Assembly (NCBI GenBank): GCA_002339725.1
Contig: DDKN01000082.1
Coordinates: 1 to 34,223, forward strand
Origin: Thiobacillus sp. UBA2597
GTDB lineage: Bacteria > Pseudomonadota > Gammaproteobacteria > Burkholderiales > Thiobacillaceae
Direction of reading: 5' to 3'
DNA length: 34,223 nt
Part shown: positions 1-7,187 of the stretch, piece by piece
Position numbering within the stretch: position 1 is the first letter of the stretch
How the letters are laid out: each line of letters begins with the position of its first letter
Notes under the pieces: generated by a model
The model's input: only the letters and a program-made list of their open reading frames with translations
Databases searched by the model: none
Told to the model about the DNA's origin: nothing
Translations under genes and position numbers: made by a program

Positions 1-116
1 CGGGTGCGGGCCTGGCCGACGTATTCCGACAGTTTTTGCGGGCGCAGGGCGCGTTCGAAGGCCTCTTCCTCGCGGGAAGTGGCGGCGGGCGAGATCAGGC
101 GGTCGGGTTGCAGCAT
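1..116 (-). CDS. ruvB: Holliday junction ATP-dependent DNA helicase RuvB, N-terminal fragment
   Basis: Only the first 38 codons are inside the window; the rest runs off the left edge. The translation begins MLQPDRLISP and continues into LRPQKLSEYVGQ, which matches the conserved lead-in to the AAA+ domain of RuvB (typically LRPxxLxEYxGQ). RuvB is the hexameric motor that drives Holliday-junction branch migration with RuvA. The Walker motifs lie outside the window, so activity cannot be judged. It follows ruvA by 49 bp on the same strand, the usual ruvC-ruvA-ruvB order. No strong Shine-Dalgarno sequence is visible before the ATG. Identification rests on the short motif plus the gene order. Confidence 0.9.
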   Translation of the reverse strand, partial: MLQPDRLISPAATSREEEAFERALRPQKLSEYVGQART

Positions 117-165
117 GGCGGGAACTTAGCGGAGTCGCGGGGCCGGGTCAAACCCTGGGCCTGGC

Positions 166-744
166 TCAAACCTTGGCCAGGGATTTGAGCGCCAGGCGGA
201 TGCCCTCCTCCACCGCCACGCCCTCGGGCAGGGCCTTCACCGCCAGCGCGGCCTCCTTCTCGCTGTAGCCCAGGGCGATGAGGGCGTTGAGCACGTCACC
301 GCCGGCGCCGCGCGCCGTGGCACCCGTGGCATCGACGATCTCGTCGGCCAGTTTGCCCTTGAGTTCGAGCAACAGGCGTTCGGCCGTCTTCTTGCCGACG
401 CCGGGGATCTTGGTCAGGCGGCCGGCCTCCTGCAGGGCCACGGCCTGGGCCAGATCGGCCACCGACAGGCCGGAGAGCACGGCCAGCGCGAGCTTCGGAC
501 CAACCCCGCTGATCCTGATCAGCTGGCGGAAGGTGTCGCGCTCCGCTGCCGTGAGAAAACCGTACAACTGCTGGGCGTCCTCGCGCACGGCGAAATGGGT
601 AAGCAGGGTCACTCGCTCGCCGGTGGCGGGCAGGTTGTACAGGGTGCTCATGGGCACGTCGACCTCATAGCCGACGCCGTTCACATCGATCACGATCTGC
701 GGCGGGTGTTTTTCCAGCAGGGTGCCGCTCAGGCGTCCGATCAA
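166..744 (-). CDS. ruvA: Holliday junction branch migration protein RuvA
   Basis: RuvA forms the tetramer that binds the four-way junction and loads RuvB. The protein is 192 residues, close to the family norm of about 200. The N-terminal OB-fold starts MIGRLSGTLL. Two helix-hairpin-helix motifs follow (ISGVGPKLA at about 78-86 and IPGVGKKTAERL at about 113-124). The C-terminal RuvB-contacting domain covers about 147-192 (LNALIALGYS...). I chose a TTG start at 744 because IGRL directly follows it, as in other RuvA proteins, and a GGAGAG ribosome-binding site lies just upstream. A longer reading frame extends upstream but overlaps ruvC and has no RuvA-like sequence. The gap to ruvC is 10 bp. 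Confidence 0.96.
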   Translation of the reverse strand: MIGRLSGTLLEKHPPQIVIDVNGVGYEVDVPMSTLYNLPATGERVTLLTHFAVREDAQQLYGFLTAAERDTFRQLIRISGVGPKLALAVLSGLSVADLAQAVALQEAGRLTKIPGVGKKTAERLLLELKGKLADEIVDATGATARGAGGDVLNALIALGYSEKEAALAVKALPEGVAVEEGIRLALKSLAKV

Positions 745-754
745 ATTACTCTCC

Positions 755-1285
755 TCACAACATGCGCCCGGCGCGCCGGCGCCGGCCGGCGGTGACCAAG
801 CCGCCCAGACCCTGGCCGCCGTGGGCATGACAGATGGCGCAGGCCAGGGCATCGGCCGCGTCGGAACTGGGCTCGCCCGGCAGTTTCAACAAACGCATCA
901 CCATGTGCATGACCTGCTGCTTGTCGGCATGGCCGTTGCCGACCACCGCCTGCTTCACCTGCAGGGCGGTGTATTCGTAGACCGATTGGCCAAGGTGCGT
1001 CAGCGCCGCGATCGCCGCGCCGCGCGCCTGACCGAGCAAGAGGGTGGATTGGGGATTGACGTTGACGAACACCTTCTCGACCGCGCAGGCCTCGGGGTTG
1101 AAGGTCTCGATGATCTCCTGCACCCCGGCGAACAGGATCTTGATGCGATCGGGCAGTTCGCCGTCCTGGGTGCGCACCACGCCACTGGCGACGTAACTCA
1201 GCTTCTGGCCTTCCTGGTCGATGACGCCGTAGCCGGTCGCGCGCAGACCGGGGTCGATGCCGAGGATGCGTAAGGGTTTGCTCAT
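755..1285 (-). CDS. ruvC: Crossover junction endodeoxyribonuclease RuvC
   Basis: RuvC is the Holliday junction resolvase that nicks two opposing strands. The protein is 176 residues, normal for the family. All four metal-binding acidic residues are present with the same spacing as in E. coli RuvC: D11 (in GIDPG), E70 (in AVEKVF), D142 and D145 (in SSDAADALA). The ATG lies inside the end of the transporter gene, with a 4-bp ATGA overlap at 1282-1285, which suggests translational coupling. The C-terminus is Arg-rich and ends at 755, 10 bp before the TTG start of ruvA. A longer upstream open frame is the out-of-frame shadow of the transporter gene. Confidence 0.97.
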   Translation of the reverse strand: MSKPLRILGIDPGLRATGYGVIDQEGQKLSYVASGVVRTQDGELPDRIKILFAGVQEIIETFNPEACAVEKVFVNVNPQSTLLLGQARGAAIAALTHLGQSVYEYTALQVKQAVVGNGHADKQQVMHMVMRLLKLPGEPSSDAADALACAICHAHGGQGLGGLVTAGRRRRAGRML

Positions 1286-2145
1286 CGCCGGGAAAGATAC
1301 ACGCCCGCGACGGCCAGCGCCATGCCGAGCAGCATCCATGCGGTCATCTGCTCGCCGAACAGCCCCCAGGCCATGAGCGCCGTGGTCGGCGGCGTGAGAT
1401 AGAACAGGCTGGCCACGTTGACCGCGGTGCCGCTGCGGATGAGCCAATTGAGCAGGGCGATGGCGCCGACCGACAGCACCAGCACCAGCCAGGCCAAGGC
1501 AAACACGAACTCGCCCGTCCACTCGATGCGGAAGTGTTCGGTCAGGGCCGCGGCCATGGCAGTCAACCCCGCGGCCGGCAGGAACTGCAGCACCGCGCCG
1601 GTGCGCCAGTCGAAGGCCGGGCAGAAGCGCTTTTGATACAGGGAACCGGCCGTGATGCCGAGCAGGGCGAAAACCGCCGGCCAGACCATGGGCCCCCAGG
1701 CCACTGCCTCGGCGCCGAATTTGCCGAGGATGACCAGGGCCACGCCGATCAGACCGATGACCAGCCCCAGCCACTGGCGTGGACTGACCTGCTCGCCCAG
1801 GGTCAGGCCGACCAGCACCGCCGTCAGCAGGGGCTGCATGCCCACGACCAGCGCGGTCACGCCGGCCGGCAGGCCCCGGGCGATGGCCACGAACACCCCA
1901 CCGAGATAAAGGCCGTGCAGCAGGCTGCCCGCCACGCCGATATGCAGCCACTGGCGCGGCTCGCGTGGCCAGGGGGCGGCGCAGGCCACTGCCAGCAGCG
2001 CCATCAGGGCCAGCACCAGGCCGTAACGGATCAGGAGAAAACTGAGCGGCTCGGCGTAGGGCAGCCCGAGCTTGGCGCCGATGAAGCCCGTGCTCCAAAG
2101 CAGCACGAACAACAGCGGCGCCAGCCGGCCAAGCATGGGGGGCAA
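1282..2145 (-). CDS. DMT-superfamily (EamA) inner-membrane transporter
   Basis: This 287-residue, very hydrophobic protein has about ten predicted transmembrane segments arranged as two five-helix EamA repeats. It contains family-typical stretches such as LLWSTGFIGAKLG near the N-terminus and LTLGEQVSPRQWLGL / LFGEQMTAWMLLGM at matching places in the two halves. Members of the drug/metabolite transporter superfamily export metabolites or amino acids; the substrate cannot be deduced here. It lies between yebC (11 bp away) and ruvC (4-bp overlap), so it is very likely cotranscribed with the DNA-repair genes. A second in-frame ATG four codons downstream (2136) is an alternative start. Confidence 0.9.
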   Translation of the reverse strand: MPPMLGRLAPLLFVLLWSTGFIGAKLGLPYAEPLSFLLIRYGLVLALMALLAVACAAPWPREPRQWLHIGVAGSLLHGLYLGGVFVAIARGLPAGVTALVVGMQPLLTAVLVGLTLGEQVSPRQWLGLVIGLIGVALVILGKFGAEAVAWGPMVWPAVFALLGITAGSLYQKRFCPAFDWRTGAVLQFLPAAGLTAMAAALTEHFRIEWTGEFVFALAWLVLVLSVGAIALLNWLIRSGTAVNVASLFYLTPPTTALMAWGLFGEQMTAWMLLGMALAVAGVYLSRR

Positions 2146-2156
2146 CGTGGTCTATC

Positions 2157-2885
2157 TCACTCCGGCAGCAGCGCGGACGTGTAGACCTCCTGCACGTCGT
2201 CGAGGCTCTCCAGCATGTCGAGCATCTTCTGGAACTTCACCGCGTCGTCGCCGGTGACCTCGGTCTCGTTCAGGGGTTTCATCACGGTCTCGGCCATGGC
2301 GACGGTAAAACCGGCCTTCTCCAGGGCCTCCTTCACCGTGGTCAGGTCGTCATAGGGGGCGGTGATCACCTCGATCGAGCCATCGTCATGGGTGATGACG
2401 TCCTCGGCACCGGCCTCCAGGGCGACCTCCATCACCGCATCCTCGCTCGCCCCCGGGGCCAGGATAATCTGGCCGCAGTGCTTGAACTGGAAGGCGACGC
2501 AGCCGTCGGTGCCCATGTTGCCGCCGTGCTTGGCGAAGGCATGGCGCACATCGGCCACGGTACGGGTCTTGTTGTCGGTCAGGCAGTCGACGATCACCGC
2601 GGCGCCGCCCGGGCCGTAACCCTCATAGCGCACCTCTTCGTAATTGACACCGTCGAGCTGGCCGGTGCCGCGCTTGATCGCGTTCTCGATGTTGTCCTTG
2701 GGCATGGACTCGGCCTTGGCCTTGTCGATGGCCAGGCGCAGGCGCGGGTTGGCGCCGGGATCGCCGCCGCCCAGCTTGGCGGCCACGGTGATTTCCTTGA
2801 TCAGTCGCGTGAAGATCTTGCCCCGTTTGGCGTCCTGACGCCCCTTGCGGTGCTGGATGTTCGCCCATTTGCTGTGTCCGGCCAT
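2157..2885 (-). CDS. yebC: YebC/PmpR-family protein (transcriptional regulator / translation factor)
   Basis: The 242-residue product is full length and begins with the signature MAGHSKWANIQHRKGRQD, followed by the KIFTRLIKEI and YEGYGPGGAA motifs of the TACO1/YebC family. Members were long annotated as DNA-binding regulators. Recent work on the family also supports a role in relieving ribosome stalling, so the precise job is open. It is the first gene of the yebC-transporter-ruvC-ruvA-ruvB run, a classic proteobacterial neighbourhood. The 58-bp upstream gap carries AT-rich stretches (TAAAAT and TTGATTGACA on the minus strand) that could hold a promoter, but no well-spaced pair stands out. 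Confidence 0.96.
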   Translation of the reverse strand: MAGHSKWANIQHRKGRQDAKRGKIFTRLIKEITVAAKLGGGDPGANPRLRLAIDKAKAESMPKDNIENAIKRGTGQLDGVNYEEVRYEGYGPGGAAVIVDCLTDNKTRTVADVRHAFAKHGGNMGTDGCVAFQFKHCGQIILAPGASEDAVMEVALEAGAEDVITHDDGSIEVITAPYDDLTTVKEALEKAGFTVAMAETVMKPLNETEVTGDDAVKFQKMLDMLESLDDVQEVYTSALLPE

Positions 2886-2943
2886 GATTGCTGCCCAAAT
2901 ACCCTGTCAATCAAAACCGGTATTTTACCCCGGCGAAGGGGCT

Positions 2944-3513
2944 TTAGGCCGCCAGGGCGCGGCTTACCCGCACGGTCTGCGCGGCCAGATCGCGCAGGCG
3001 TTGGGCCAGTTCGACATCCTTGAGCGAACCGTCGGGCGTGAAGGCCTGGTCGGCATGACCGACCGCCACCATGCCCGGCAGCACCAGCATGCCCACGGTG
3101 TTGAGCACGTTGCGCACGGCATCCAGGCCGCGCAGGCCGCCTAGGCCGCCGGGCGAGGCGGCAATCAAGGCCGCCGGCTTGCCGGCGAAGGGGTTGGCCC
3201 CGCGCACCCTTGGGGTGCGCGAGACCCAGTCGATGGTGTTCTTCAGCACGGCCGAGATCGAGTTGTTGTATTCGGGCGAGGCGACGATCAGGCCGTGGTG
3301 CTGGGCCACGATCTCCTGCAGGCGGAAGGCATGCTCGGGCGGCCCCTCGCCGGCCTCGAGGTCGCCGTCGTAGAGCGGCAGGGGAAATTCGCGCAGGTCG
3401 AGGAAGGTCGCCTCGGCCCCGCACGCCGCCACCTCGCGCGCGGCCAGGCGGGCCAATTGTTTATTGAAGGAGCCCTGCCGGGTGCTGCCGGCGAAAACCA
3501 GAATGCGGGTCAT
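2944..3513 (-). CDS. NAD(P)H-dependent FMN reductase / quinone reductase family
   Basis: The protein has 189 residues and a flavodoxin-like fold. The phosphate-binding loop GSTRQGSFN covers residues 9-17. The flavin-contacting SPEYNNSI motif covers 79-86, and a GGLGGLRGLDAVRN segment follows. These are hallmarks of the NADPH-dependent FMN reductase family (ChrR/YieF, ArsH-like), cytosolic enzymes that reduce FMN, quinones or metal ions using NAD(P)H. The exact substrate cannot be told. A good AGGA ribosome-binding site lies before the ATG at 3513. It may be cotranscribed with yebC, 58 bp downstream. Confidence 0.92.
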   Translation of the reverse strand: MTRILVFAGSTRQGSFNKQLARLAAREVAACGAEATFLDLREFPLPLYDGDLEAGEGPPEHAFRLQEIVAQHHGLIVASPEYNNSISAVLKNTIDWVSRTPRVRGANPFAGKPAALIAASPGGLGGLRGLDAVRNVLNTVGMLVLPGMVAVGHADQAFTPDGSLKDVELAQRLRDLAAQTVRVSRALAA

Positions 3514-3564
3514 GAAAATTCCTTATAACTGGGAGACAACTCAAATCGGAACACAGGCTTGCGT

Positions 3565-3707
3565 TTCCCCACCCCAGCCCTCCCCACGCGTGGGGAGGGA
3601 GTACTCCTGCACCAGCGCGAGGAAGCGCGGCTGCCGTCCCAGCCTTCCCCAGGCGTGGGTGAGGGAGCGCGCCTTCCCCATTCATGGGGGAGGCTGGGAG
3701 GGGGAAC
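3565..3707. repeat. Cluster of three related palindromes (REP/BIME-like)
   Basis: Three related hairpins lie in the gap between the pirin and FMN reductase genes. A perfect 22-bp palindrome is at 3578-3599 (CCCTCCCCAC and its reverse complement). An imperfect copy is centred near 3653. A third hairpin at 3671-3694 has one G-T mismatch in the stem. The outer flanks, CCACCCCAGCCCTCCCC at the left and GGGGAGGCTGGGAGGGGG at the right, are inverted copies of each other, so the whole block could fold into one large structure. It resembles intergenic palindromic elements found in many copies in proteobacterial genomes, and it may also end transcription of the pirin operon. Confidence 0.7.
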
Positions 3708-3720
3708 CGCTTGCCCAGAC

Positions 3721-4422
3721 TCAAACGGGTAGATCGAACAACAGGATTTCGGACTCGGCCTCGCCGACGAGTTCGAGCCGTGCCTCGTCGACGACCTTGG
3801 CACCGTCGCCGGTCGCCAGCGGCCGGCCGTTGAGGCGCATCTTACCGCGAGCCAGATGCAGGTAGGCCTTGCGGCCGGGCGAAAGATCGAAGGTGAGGCT
3901 TGCCCCTGGGCCGAGCAGGCCGGCGTAGATGGCCGCATCCTGGTGAATGGTGACGCTGCCCTCGCGGCCGTCGTGGGAGGCCACCAGGCGCAGCCGGTCG
4001 CGCTTCTCCGCCGGCGCGAACCATTTCTGCTCGTAGCCCGGTTCGATGCCGCGCGCTGCCGGTTGAAGCCATATCTGCAGAAAATGCACCGGCGCCTCGG
4101 CCGAGGCATTGAACTCGCTGTGGCGGATGCCACGGCCGGCGCTCATGCGCTGGACATCGCCCGGCCGGATGACCGAGCCGTTGCCCAAACTATCTTTATG
4201 CGCCAGCGCACCGTCGAGCACGTAGGAGACGATCTCCATGTCCTGATGGCCATGGCTGGGAAAGCCGCCGCCCGGCGCCACGGTGTCGTCGTTGATCACC
4301 CGCAGCACGCCAAAGCCCATCTCCTGCGGGTCGTAGTAGTCGGCAAACGAGAAGGTGTGCCAGGAATTCAGCCAGCCGTGGTCGGCGTGGCCGCGGGCAT
4401 GGGCGGGTCGCAGGGTGATCAT
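3721..4422 (-). CDS. Pirin family protein (YhhW-like quercetin dioxygenase family)
   Basis: The protein has 233 residues with the bicupin pirin fold. The metal ligands H57, H59, H101 and E103 all sit at the positions known for E. coli YhhW (in PSHGHQDMEIVSY and GRGIRHSEF). YhhW has quercetinase activity in vitro; physiological roles of bacterial pirins are mostly unclear and include redox sensing. I chose the ATG at 4422 because it has an AAGGAG site 7 nt upstream and gives the typical MITLRPA start. It is the last gene of the cytochrome b561-YceI-YceI-pirin run, 10 bp after the YceI stop, and is followed by a palindrome cluster. Confidence 0.95.
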   Translation of the reverse strand: MITLRPAHARGHADHGWLNSWHTFSFADYYDPQEMGFGVLRVINDDTVAPGGGFPSHGHQDMEIVSYVLDGALAHKDSLGNGSVIRPGDVQRMSAGRGIRHSEFNASAEAPVHFLQIWLQPAARGIEPGYEQKWFAPAEKRDRLRLVASHDGREGSVTIHQDAAIYAGLLGPGASLTFDLSPGRKAYLHLARGKMRLNGRPLATGDGAKVVDEARLELVGEAESEILLFDLPV

Positions 4423-4432
4423 GGCAGGCTCC

Positions 4433-4999
4433 TTAGTCCTTGAAGGCCTCGACCGGGATGAGGATGCGGATCTCGTCACCCACCGCCGGGAGGTATTTGG
4501 TCATGCCGAACTCGGAACGCTTGATGCTGGTGCTGACATCGGCGGCGCACAGTTCCTTGCGCATGATCGGATGGATGCCACAGGTGAAGCCGGCGATGGT
4601 CAGGCGCACCGGCCGGGTCACGCCGAGCAGCGTGAGCGAGCCTTCCGCCGCGACCGGCTTGCCGTTGTTGAACACGAACTTGTCCGACTTGAAGGTCATG
4701 GTGGGGTACTTGGCCACATGGAAGAAATCCTCGCTCTTCATGTGCTTGTCCCAGTCGTCCAGCCCCATGTCGATCGAATCGGTGGCGATGCTGACGTCCA
4801 CGCTGCCTTTCTGCTTGGCGGTATCGAGCGTGATCTTGCCGCTCACCTGATTGAAGCGGCCGCGCTGGGTGGAAAAGCCCAGGTGGTTGACCTCGAACAC
4901 CGGGAAGGTATGGCGCGGGTCGATGCTGTAGCTGTCGGCGGCGAAGGCCGGGGTGGTCAGGGCGAGGCCGATCAGGCCGGCGATAAGGGTCTGTTTCAT
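4433..4999 (-). CDS. YceI family periplasmic protein (copy 1)
   Basis: The product is 188 residues with a clear signal peptide (cleavage after AFA, about residue 20). The mature part carries YceI-family features: YSIDPRHTFPVFEVNHLGFS at the start, a KSEDFFHVAKYPTMTFKS segment, and an LTLLGVTRPVRL strand. YceI proteins are periplasmic lipocalin-like barrels that bind polyisoprenoid or other amphiphilic ligands. Two cysteines, in FTCGIHP and KELCAAD, might form a disulfide. It has a good purine-rich ribosome-binding site and starts 28 bp after the second YceI gene. Confidence 0.95.
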   Translation of the reverse strand: MKQTLIAGLIGLALTTPAFAADSYSIDPRHTFPVFEVNHLGFSTQRGRFNQVSGKITLDTAKQKGSVDVSIATDSIDMGLDDWDKHMKSEDFFHVAKYPTMTFKSDKFVFNNGKPVAAEGSLTLLGVTRPVRLTIAGFTCGIHPIMRKELCAADVSTSIKRSEFGMTKYLPAVGDEIRILIPVEAFKD

Positions 5000-5027
5000 G
5001 TGGTGTCCTCTCTCTCGGGTTGGGGTT

Positions 5028-5597
5028 TCAGGGTTTCCGGGCGGGCTTGGCACTGCCCGCCACGATGCGGAACTTGATCTGGACGTCGTCGGCGACGATG
5101 CCGGTGTCGCCCCAGGGGCCTTCGCCGATGCCGAAGTCCAGGCGCTTGAGGGTAAAGCCGCCCTCGAACACGCCTTGGCCGCCGACCGGACGGAAGCTGA
5201 AGGGCGCCGCCACCTCGCGGCTCTTGCCCTTGATGCTGAGCGTGCCGCGCACCTCGTAGCGCTCGCCGCCCAGGGGCTTGAGGCCGGTGGCGACGAAGCG
5301 GGCCGTGGGGAACTCGCGCACGTTGAACCAGTTCTTGCCCACCACCTCCTCGTTCGCCTCCTTGGAGCCGGCATCGATGCTGGCCAGATCGATGTCGATG
5401 CGGGCCTGGGCCGCCTGAGGCCGGGCCGGGTCGAAATGGAGCCGGACATCGAAGCGGCGGAACTGGCCTTCCACCGGCACCGCCATCTGTTTGGAGACGA
5501 AGCCGAGCCGGCTCTGGTCCAGGCGCACCTGGTCGAACGGCGCGGCCTGGACCGCGAGCGACAGGGGCAGGAGCAGGATCAGGACAAAACGTTTCAT
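5028..5597 (-). CDS. YceI family periplasmic protein (copy 2)
   Basis: The product is 189 residues with an N-terminal signal peptide (MKRFVLILLLPLSLAVQA, cleavage near residue 18). The YceI landmarks are present: SRLGFVSKQMAVPVEGQF, GKNWFNVREFPTARFVAT and GTLSIKGKSREV. It is clearly divergent from the neighbouring copy, so the pair is not a recent duplication. It probably also binds an isoprenoid-like lipid in the periplasm. AGGAG lies 6 nt before the ATG, and the gap to the cytochrome b561 gene is only 9 bp, so the two are almost certainly cotranscribed. Confidence 0.94.
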   Translation of the reverse strand: MKRFVLILLLPLSLAVQAAPFDQVRLDQSRLGFVSKQMAVPVEGQFRRFDVRLHFDPARPQAAQARIDIDLASIDAGSKEANEEVVGKNWFNVREFPTARFVATGLKPLGGERYEVRGTLSIKGKSREVAAPFSFRPVGGQGVFEGGFTLKRLDFGIGEGPWGDTGIVADDVQIKFRIVAGSAKPARKP

Positions 5598-5606
5598 GGC
5601 AACTCC

Positions 5607-6149
5607 TCAGTGTTTCCGCAACCCGGGCAACATGCGGCCGAGCACCGCGTCGCGATCGATCAACTGGTGTTTCAGCGCCGCCCCGACATGGGCCAGCAGC
5701 AGGGCGATCAGGCTGTAATTGAGCCAGGTGTGCAGCGCGGCCAGGGTCTCGGCCAGGGCCGCGTCCTTGGCCAGCAGGTCGGGAATGGGCAGCACGCCCA
5801 GGTAGACCGTCTGGAAGCCCTTGGCCGAGCTCATCAACCAGCCGGACAGGGGGATCGCCAGCATCAATAGATAAAGCAGGCCGTGCAGGACGTGGGCGGC
5901 CCGCTGCTGCCAGGCCGGGATGCTCGCCGGCAAGGGCGGGGCCGGATGGGTCAGGCGCCAAACGACGCGGAGCACGACCAAGGCGAACACCGTCACCCCC
6001 AGCCACTTGTGCCAGGCATAGAGCTTGAGCTTGGTGGGCGACAGGGCCAGTTCGGTCAGGGTCAGCCCCAAGGGCAGGGCGGCCAGGATCAGCGCGGCCG
6101 TCAGCCAGTGCAGGGCGATGGCGGTGCGGGTGTAGGCGACCGGTTTCAT
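5607..6149 (-). CDS. Cytochrome b561 (CybB/YceJ-type diheme membrane protein)
   Basis: This 180-residue protein has four transmembrane helices. The histidines expected to hold two b-type hemes are H14, H47, H140 and H154, spaced as in E. coli CybB (13, 47, 137, 151). CybB-type proteins oxidise ubiquinol in the inner membrane and can pass electrons to periplasmic acceptors such as superoxide. The pairing with yceI is conserved in E. coli (yceJ-yceI), which supports a shared periplasmic redox function. It is the first gene of its operon and is divergent from a LysR regulator. No Shine-Dalgarno sequence is visible ahead of the ATG. Confidence 0.94.
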   Translation of the reverse strand: MKPVAYTRTAIALHWLTAALILAALPLGLTLTELALSPTKLKLYAWHKWLGVTVFALVVLRVVWRLTHPAPPLPASIPAWQQRAAHVLHGLLYLLMLAIPLSGWLMSSAKGFQTVYLGVLPIPDLLAKDAALAETLAALHTWLNYSLIALLLAHVGAALKHQLIDRDAVLGRMLPGLRKH

Positions 6150-6250
6150 TTAGTTTATGCAAATAATAAGAATGACAGGCTCCATATTAGGCGCTATAAA
6201 TCAGCTTTGATACCGAAATGATTTGAGTTGGTCGTTCAATTTTTTAGAAC
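6150..6250. promoter_or_regulatory. Divergent promoter region, cybB operon / LysR regulator
   Basis: This 101-bp gap separates the start codons of the cytochrome b561 gene (minus) and the LysR gene (plus). It is far more AT-rich than the surroundings, as expected for a promoter. A GTTC-N9-GAAC inverted repeat (6234-6250) directly abuts the LysR ATG. LysR-type regulators usually bind a T-N11-A palindrome in such divergent regions, and this is a candidate. TAATAT-like stretches exist on the minus strand, but no convincing -35/-10 pair can be assigned. Confidence 0.45.
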
Positions 6251-7171
6251 ATGAAGCTGTCACTCGAGGCCCTGGAGGCCCTGGACGCCATCGCCCGCCA
6301 CGGCAGCTTCGCCGCCGCGGCGCGCGCCCTGCACCGGGTGCCGTCCGCCCTCAGCTACACCATCCAGAAGCTGGAGCAGGACCTCGATGTCTTGCTGTTC
6401 GACCGCCGCGGTCACCGGGCGGTTCTGACCGAGGCCGGCGTGGAACTGCTGCAGGCGGGCCGACACCTGCTCAATGCCGCCGGCGACCTGGAATGCCGGG
6501 TGCGCCAGGTGGCCAAGGGCTGGGAAGCGGAGCTGGTGATCGCGGTGAACAGCCTGCTGCCCATGGCGCCCGTGTTCGACCTCCTGGCCGAGTTCTACGC
6601 CGACCACGGCGAGACCCGGATCCGCCTGACGCAGGAGACCCTGACCGGCGCCTGGGATGCCCTGGCCGACAACCGGGCCGACTTGGTGCTGGGCGCCACC
6701 GGCGATGCGCCGCCCGGCGGCGGCTACCGCAGCCAGGTGCTGGGCGAGCTGGACTTCGTCTTCGCCGTCGCGCCGCAGCACCCCCTGGCCCAGGCGGCCG
6801 ACCCCCTGCCTGCTGCTGAGCGTGGCCGCCACCGTGCCGTGGTGGTCGCCGACAGCTCGCGCCGGCTGCCGGCCCGCACCGTCGGCCTGCTCTCCGGCCA
6901 GGACACCCTGACCGTGCCCGACATGAGGGCCAAGCTGGCGGCCCAGATCGCCGGCCTCGGCGTGGGTTTCCTGCCGGAATATCTGGCCCGGCCCGAGATC
7001 GCCGCCGGCCGGCTGCTGGGAAAAACGCCGGAGGAAGGCACGCCGCGCGAGACGCTGGTCGTCGCCTGGCGTGCCGGCCACCGCGGCCGGGCCCTGGCCT
7101 GGTTCCGCGAACGGGCCCTGGCACCCGGGTTACGGGCCCGTCTGCTGCCCGGCGGTAAAATCGAAGCCTAG
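6251..7171 (+). CDS. LysR family transcriptional regulator
   Basis: The product has 306 residues. An N-terminal winged helix-turn-helix covers about residues 1-60 (LEALEALDAIARHGSFAAAA, then a VPSALSYTIQKLEQDLDVLL recognition region). A periplasmic-binding-protein-like effector domain runs from about 90 to 290. The divergent arrangement suggests it controls the cybB-yceI-yceI-pirin operon and itself; that is inferred from layout. The ATG directly follows an in-frame TAG and has no Shine-Dalgarno sequence, so the mRNA may be leaderless or weakly translated. The effector is unknown. Confidence 0.93.
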   Translation: MKLSLEALEALDAIARHGSFAAAARALHRVPSALSYTIQKLEQDLDVLLFDRRGHRAVLTEAGVELLQAGRHLLNAAGDLECRVRQVAKGWEAELVIAVNSLLPMAPVFDLLAEFYADHGETRIRLTQETLTGAWDALADNRADLVLGATGDAPPGGGYRSQVLGELDFVFAVAPQHPLAQAADPLPAAERGRHRAVVVADSSRRLPARTVGLLSGQDTLTVPDMRAKLAAQIAGLGVGFLPEYLARPEIAAGRLLGKTPEEGTPRETLVVAWRAGHRGRALAWFRERALAPGLRARLLPGGKIEA

Positions 7172-7187
7172 TTTTTTGGAGCAACGC

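Noticed and set aside
117..165. Possible LexA box near ruvB/ruvA
   Set aside because: No CTGT-N8-ACAG palindrome found here, nor in the gap before uvrA or yebC, so no SOS control was claimed.
4433..5597. Recent duplication of the YceI gene
   Set aside because: The two products share family motifs but differ throughout, so an old duplication or separate origin is more likely.
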